A stretch of 64,000 nt of DNA, taken from contig CM076944.1 of NCBI GenBank assembly GCA_039566865.1, positions 22,375,001-22,439,000 on the forward strand, written 5' to 3'. The notes under the pieces were generated by a model. That model had not been told where the DNA came from and did not search any database. It saw only the letters and a program-made list of their open reading frames with translations. Position numbers and translations under genes: made by a program. Shown here piece by piece: positions 58,861 through 64,000 of the stretch (positions are counted from its first letter, which is position 1; each line of letters starts with the position of its first letter). The DNA is from Aurelia coerulea (lineage: Eukaryota; Cnidaria; Scyphozoa; Semaeostomeae; Ulmaridae).

Positions 58861-61289
58861 AGAGTGAAAATTGTGAAATTGTTACAAAAGTGAATATTTT
58901 CTCGCAACAGTTAGACTTGAGCGTGTGCTATAAGTGAGAATTAGCTAACGGTCGGCTATACATTTGACGTTTTTCCTGGAAAACGGCAAGGGGTAGAAAT
59001 GCGGTTTTCACGTTAAATGAAGCGATTTATATTGTTGTTTTGTTGAATAAGAGTGAAAATTGTGAAATTGTTACAAAAGTGAATATTTTCTCGCAACAGT
59101 TAGACTTGAGCGAGTGCTTTATTGTGAGAATTAGCTAACGGTCGGCTATACATTTGACGTTTTTCCTGGAAAACGGCACGGGGTAGAAATGCGGTTTTCA
59201 CGTTAAATGAAGCGATTTATATTGTTGTTTTGTTGAATAAGAGTGAAAATTGTGAAATTGTTACAAAAGTGAATATTTTCTTGAAACAAGTAGACTTGAG
59301 CGTGTGCTATAAGTGAGAATTAGCAAACGGTCGGCTATACATTTGATGTTTTTCCTGGAAAAAGGCAAGGGGTAGAAATGCGGTTTTCACGTTAAATGAA
59401 GCGATTTATATTGTTGTTTTGTTGAATAAGAGTGAAAATTGTGAAATTGTTACAAAAGTGAATATTTTCTCGCAACAGTTAGACTTGAGCGAGTGCTTTA
59501 TGTGAGAATTAGCTAACAGTCGGCTATACATTTGACATTTTTCCTGGAAAACGGCAAGGGGTAGAAATGCGGTTTTCACGTTAAATGAAGCGATTTATAT
59601 TGTTGTTTTGTTGAATAAGAGTGAAAATTGTGAAATTGTTACAAAAGTGAATATTTTCTCGCAACAGTTGGACTTGAGCGTGTGCTATAAGTGAGAATTA
59701 GCTAACGGTCGGCTATACATTTGACGTTTTTCCTGGAAAACGGCACGGGGTAGAAATGCGGTTTTTACGTTAAATGAAGCGATTTATATTGTTGTTTTGT
59801 TGAATAAGAGTGAAAATTGTGAAATTGTTACAAAAGTGAATATTTTCTCGCAACAGTTGGACTTGAGCGTGTGCTATAAGTGAGAATTAGCTAACGGTCG
59901 GCTATACATTTGACGTTTTTCCTGGAAAAAGGCAAGGGGTAGAAATGCGGTTTTCACGTTAAATGAAGCGATTTATATTGTTGTTTTGTTGAATAAGAGT
60001 GAAAATTGTGAAATTGTTACAAAAGTGAATATTTTCTCGCAACAGTTAGACTTGAGCGAGTGCTTTATGTGAGAATTAGCTAACGGTCGGCTATACATTT
60101 GACGTTTTTCCTGGAAAACGGCACGGGGTAGAAATGCGGTTTTTACGTTAAATGAAGCGATTTATATTGTTGTTTTGTTGAATAAGAGTGAAAATTGTGA
60201 AATTGTTACAAAAGTGAATATTTTCTCGCAACAGTTAGACTTGAGCGAGTGCTTTATGTGAGAATTAGCTAACGGTCGGCTATACATTTGACGTTTTTCC
60301 TGGAAAACGGCAAGGGGTAGAAATGCGGTTTTCACGTTAAATGAAGCGATTTATATTGTTGTTTTGTTGAATAAGAGTGAAAATTGTGAAATTGTTACAA
60401 AAGTGAATATTTTCTCGCAACAGTTAGACTTGAGCGAGTGCTTTATGTGAGAATTAGCTAACGGTCGGCTATACATTTGACGTTTTTCCTGGAAAACGGC
60501 AAGGGGTAGAAATGCGGTTTTCACGTTAAATGAAGCGATTTATATTGTTGTTTTGTTGAATAAGAGTGAAAATTGTGAAATTGTTACAAAAGTGAATATT
60601 TTCTCGCAACAGTTAGACTTGAGCGAGTGCTTTATGTGAGAATTAGCTAACGGTCGGCTATACATTTGACGTTTTTCCTGGAAAAAGGCAAGGGGTAGAA
60701 ATGCGGTTTTCACGTTAAATGAAGCAATTTATATTGTTGTTTTGTTGAATAAGAGTGAAAATTGTGAAATTGTTACAAAAGTGAATATTTTCTCGCAACA
60801 GTTAGACTTGAGCGAGTGCTTTATGTGAGAATTAGCTAACGGTCGGCTATACATTTGACGTTTTTCCTGGAAAACGGCACGGGGTAGAAATGCGGTTTTT
60901 ACGTTAAATGAAGCGATTTATATTGTTGTTTTGTTGAATAAGAGTGAAAATTGTGAAATTGTTACAAAAGTGAATATTTTCTTGAAACAAGTAGACTTGA
61001 GCGTGTGCTATAAGTGAGAATTAGCTAACGGTCGGCTATACATTTGACGTTTTTCCTGGAAAACGGCAAGGGGTAGAAATGCGGTTTTTACGTTAAATGA
61101 AGCGATTTATATTGTTGTTTTGTTGAATAAGAGTGAAAATTGTGAAATTGTTACAAAAGTGAATATTTTCTCGCAACAGTTGGACTTGAGCGTGTGCTAT
61201 AAGTGAGAATTAGCTAACGGTCGGCTATACATTTGATGTTTTTCCTGGAAAAAGGCAAGGGGTAGAAATGCGGTTTTCACGTTAAATGA
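58861..61289 (-). repeat. MULE right arm, 189-bp array (~13 units)
   Basis: Inverse of the left-arm array: units contain GAGAATTAGCTAACGGTCGG and GACTTGAGCGAGTGCTTTAT. Variant units (CGTGTGCTATAAGTGAG; TTCTTGAAACAAGTAGACTT) are the same variants as on the left arm, so the two arms share history or exchange sequence. Confidence 0.95.
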
Positions 61290-61450
61290 AGCGGTACATG
61301 TTGCAGTTTTGTTGAATAAGAGTTAAAATTGTTAATTGATACAGTTTTTCATTATTTTCAAAGTCTTTCACTGGCTGAGCCACGAATATGAAACTGCGTC
61401 TGGAATCTGAATCTGCGTCCAGACGAAAATTCGTCTAACTTGCAGATGGT
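61290..61450 (-). repeat. MULE right terminal inverted repeat, outer part
   Basis: The inverse of 39799-39960. It ends GACGAAAATTCGTC..CTTGCAGATGGT, followed by AACCGACATT, which matches the beginning of retrotransposon repeat A near 36019-36028. Confidence 0.88.
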
Positions 61451-61847
61451 AACCGACATTAAATGAAAGAACCTTACCACATCGACTGTCCCCTCGCTGT
61501 TTGCCTTGCTGTGCACGCCTTCTGCAATCACTATTCCAGCGATGATCCATCTAAACCATTCCTTGATCAGCCATAAAATGTCATACCTCAAGAGTATGCT
61601 GTGTCATGTTCTTTTCATTCATGCATATGACTCGAAAGGTATATGACTCGAAAAGGTATCATAAATCAAGATGCGACGATCACTTAAAATCACGGTTGCC
61701 ATAGGGATCCTGTTCCCAAAAGACAATGGATGATTTGCTGACGTTGCACAAAAATCTCAAAGTATGTCAAGATTAGGAGGCATGCTGTCGCATGCAATAA
61801 AGAGCATTGACAATCGCATTCAAGGATATGTCGTCAATTTTTGAAGA

Positions 61848-63575
61848 ATTGTTGACGAAGGCAGGCAGACTCAAGATAAGGCTCAAATCCTTACTGGTTG
61901 TCAGAGCATGCGGAAATCATCCAATTTCATGCTTGTCAGCCAATGAGATCACCGCTTTCTAGCCCCTGGAGACAAAATCGGTCGTTTGAGAAAATTTTCT
62001 AGTACCCTCACTAAAACTGAAATGGATGCTAAAATACTTCAGTTATTTGCAATTTTTTTTAATAAATCAGTTGTGGGGATGTCCGTCCAGAGTTGTTTAC
62101 ATGTTTAGGCACATAGCTCGTTTGGGGCCGGAGCTGCGTTCATTTTCCGGTCGAAGAATATTGACCTTCGTTGAAATATCTATAGAAATCGCTACAAATG
62201 AGATATACAGATAAGAATTTCAGCAATTATGCATACTGACCTCAGCAATAACCCAAACTCCTTTACTGCTATCATATCTCAAAATTGGAGGCAATTTCTA
62301 ATGATTTCTGGTAGAGATATCATTTGGGCCTAAGCTTGTCCTCGCTTAAAACTCATTCCATTGCACTTAAAAAGTAATGGTAAAGTTCTTGAGCTAGATA
62401 ATGCGCTCACCCATGACTCAGACACCAGTTTGACTTCGTTTGCCTTCTTTAATTCGCCACATTTTTGTAAGAAACAACCAGTTGTGGGTGAATTGCAAAA
62501 ACTTTCCTCAGTCCATATTTTTCTCTACACAGATTCTCCGCTTCAAACAACAAACAGTGAACTTTGACATTGTATCATAAAAGTCTTGCATCACAGAACA
62601 TTCCTTTTGAACGATTCCATGCGCTTTAGCGAGGCACTCGTGAATTGTATTCACGCATTTCGTTCTTTTCGTTCTTATTTCAATCAATACAAAACATAAA
62701 AAGAACAAAACATTGTTTTGGGTTCGCTAAAAAAGATACCCGGTTTTGCACTTTTGTTTGTTTGCATTGACTGATTGAACCAAATGCGTGAAAACAATTC
62801 ACGAGTGCCTCGCTAAGGCGCATGGAATCGTTCTATAGGAATGTTTTGTGATGCAAGACTTTTATGATACAAAGTTCACTGTTTGTTGTTTGAAGCGGAT
62901 AGACTGTGCAGATAAAAATATGGACCGAGGAAAGTTTTTGCAATTCACCCACAACTGGTTGTTTCTTATAAAAATTTGCTAATGTAAAAAAGGCAAACGA
63001 AGTCAAACTGGTGCCTGAGTCATGGGTAAGTGCATTATTCAGCTCTAGAATTTTACCATTACTTTTTAAGTGCAATGGAATGAGTTTTAAGCGAGGACAA
63101 GCTTAGGCCCAAATGATATCTCTACCAGAAATCATTAGAAATTGCCTCCAATTTTGAGATATGATAGCAGTAAAGGAGTTTGGGTTATTGCTGAGGTCAG
63201 TATGCATAATTGCTGAAATTCTTATCTGTATATCTCATTTGTAGCGATTTCTATAGATATTTCAACGAAGGTCAATATTCTTCGACCGGAAAATGAACGC
63301 AGCTCCGGCCCCAAACGAGCTATGTGCCTAAACATGTAAACAACTCTGGACGGACATCCCCACAACTGATTTATCAAAAAAAATTGCGAATAACTGAAGT
63401 ATTCTAGCATCCATTTCACTTTTAGTGAGGGTACTAGAAAATTTACCTCAAACTACCGATTTTGTCTCCAGGGGCTAGAAAGCGGTGATCTCATTGGCTG
63501 ACAAGCATGAAATTGGATGATTTCCGCATGCTCTGACAACCAGTAAGGATTTGAGCCTCATCTTGGCAGACTCAG
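61848..63575. mobile_element. Foldback element, ~1.7-kb palindrome
   Basis: The left arm (about 61848-62660) and right arm (about 62790-63575) are inverse copies along ~780 bp. Examples: GGCTCAAATCCTTACTGGTT at 61881 and its inverse near 63540; TTGGGCCTAAGCTTGTCCTC at 62324 and its inverse near 63100; GCGAGGCACTCGTGAATTGT near 62628 and its inverse near 62800. The loop is ~130 bp around 62725. Arms diverge by roughly a few per cent, with small indels. No transposase. Parallel ORFs on both arms are arm translations, not genes. Confidence 0.8.
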
Positions 63576-63632
63576 CCAACATTCACCAAAGAAACCTATA
63601 GTTGCTAATTACGGAAACTTATAATACCAAAA

Positions 63633-63999
63633 ATGATCTCAATCCTAAATTCATGGATGAAATCTTCGTCGAGAAGAAAATCCCATATAGCTAGACTGAG
63701 AGGTAATGACAACTTGTCAGTGCTAATTTTACAAACAAATGCTTGTGGTATAAAGACAATCAGGTACACTGGACACAAACTCTGGCATTCGTTGTCACTA
63801 GAACTAAAAGAGTCTCCTACGTCGACAGAATTTAGGCGGAAGATAAAAGGCATCAATTTAGGAATTGCAACTGTGGATTGTGTAAGAGATTTGTAAATAA
63901 TTTAGGATTTTTATAGATATTTATTTATTTCTATAGTCAAAATGTAAATAGATATCTTCGAGCCAACCGTAAATAAATGAATAACAACAATCATTATTA
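63633..63999 (+). pseudogene. CR1-type LINE ORF2 C-terminus and 3' end
   Basis: The frame 63633-63896 reads SSRRKSHIARLRGNDNLSVL, TIRYTGHKLWHSLSLELKES, STEFRRKIKGINLGI and ends shortly after. 'Y.G..LW.SL......S....F+++I' is the familiar C-terminal pattern of CR1-like ORF2 proteins. After the stop the sequence is AT-rich and runs into AATAAATGAATAACAAC at the window edge, probably the element's 3' tail. The upstream part is missing, as usual for 5'-truncated LINE copies. Confidence 0.6.
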
Positions 64000-64000
64000 T

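Larger units (their letters stand above)
39799..61450 (-). mobile_element. Giant Mutator-like (MULE) transposon, ~21.65 kb
   Basis: The left tip ACCATCTGCAAGTTAGACGA and right tip TCGTCTAACTTGCAGATGGT are exact inverses. Inverse similarity continues for ~160 bp and then through arrays of a 189-bp unit in opposite orientations on the two arms (left 39961-45862, right 58861-61289). The single minus-strand gene inside encodes a MULE-type transposase fused to PHD, USP and Ulp1-like domains. PHD- and peptidase-bearing animal MULEs with repeat-rich long termini recall the Rehavkus group; that label is from memory. No 9-bp target duplication: left flank TAATCAATC, right flank AACCGACAT. The element has itself been invaded at 40434, 47688, 56068 and 56471. 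Confidence 0.85.

Noticed and set aside
62026..63419. Paired ORFs on opposite strands with near-identical proteins
   Set aside because: They are the two arms of the foldback element translated in each direction.

Overview
The window looks like an AT-rich, intron-bearing animal genome. It holds one host gene with conventional GT..AG introns and a very dense load of transposons. I lean towards a cnidarian, probably an anthozoan, from the abundance of foldback MITEs, CR1-type LINE scraps, a tyrosine-recombinase retrotransposon and a large animal-type Mutator-like element (MULE). That assignment is inference; nothing in the window proves the lineage. I see no bacterial genes, tRNA, rRNA or CRISPR.

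Layout. 1-11.6 kb: no host gene recognised; several short non-autonomous DNA transposons (hAT-like, Tc1/mariner-like foldback and piggyBac-like), a dead CR1-type reverse transcriptase on the minus strand, and an inverted pair of small basic ORFs split by a hAT-like MITE. 11.6-28.6 kb: eight exons on the plus strand encode the catalytic and ricin-type lectin parts of a polypeptide N-acetylgalactosaminyltransferase. The reading frame stays open across all seven junctions, the introns are full of MITEs, and the 5' exons (membrane anchor and stem) were not found. 28.6-35.5 kb: decayed LINE, an OTU-protease relic, nested hAT-like and Tc1-like MITEs and an inverted pair of roughly 178-bp tandem repeats.

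35.6-39.8 kb: a minus-strand retrotransposon remnant with split direct repeats (order A1..B1-A2-B2, as in Ngaro/PAT elements), a broken gag-like ORF and about 29 copies of an 82-bp satellite with a higher-order structure.

39.8-61.45 kb: the main discovery candidate, a ~21.65-kb element bounded by matching inverted termini. Each arm carries a long array of a 189-bp tandem unit in opposite orientation. Between the arms lies a minus-strand gene encoding a zinc-finger N-terminus, a MULE-type DDE transposase, an HMG-box-like region, a PHD finger, a USP-type deubiquitinase domain, a Ulp1-type SUMO-protease-like domain, and four further 3' exons with consistent phases. Two frame breaks separate the three large ORFs, so this copy may be dead or mis-sequenced. 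It appears to have landed inside the 5' repeat of the retrotransposon, with loss of about 140 bp of target. It is itself invaded by a 2,989-bp element (9-bp target duplication) that in turn carries a hAT-like element.

61.45-64 kb: a ~1.7-kb foldback palindrome and the 3' end of a CR1-type LINE.
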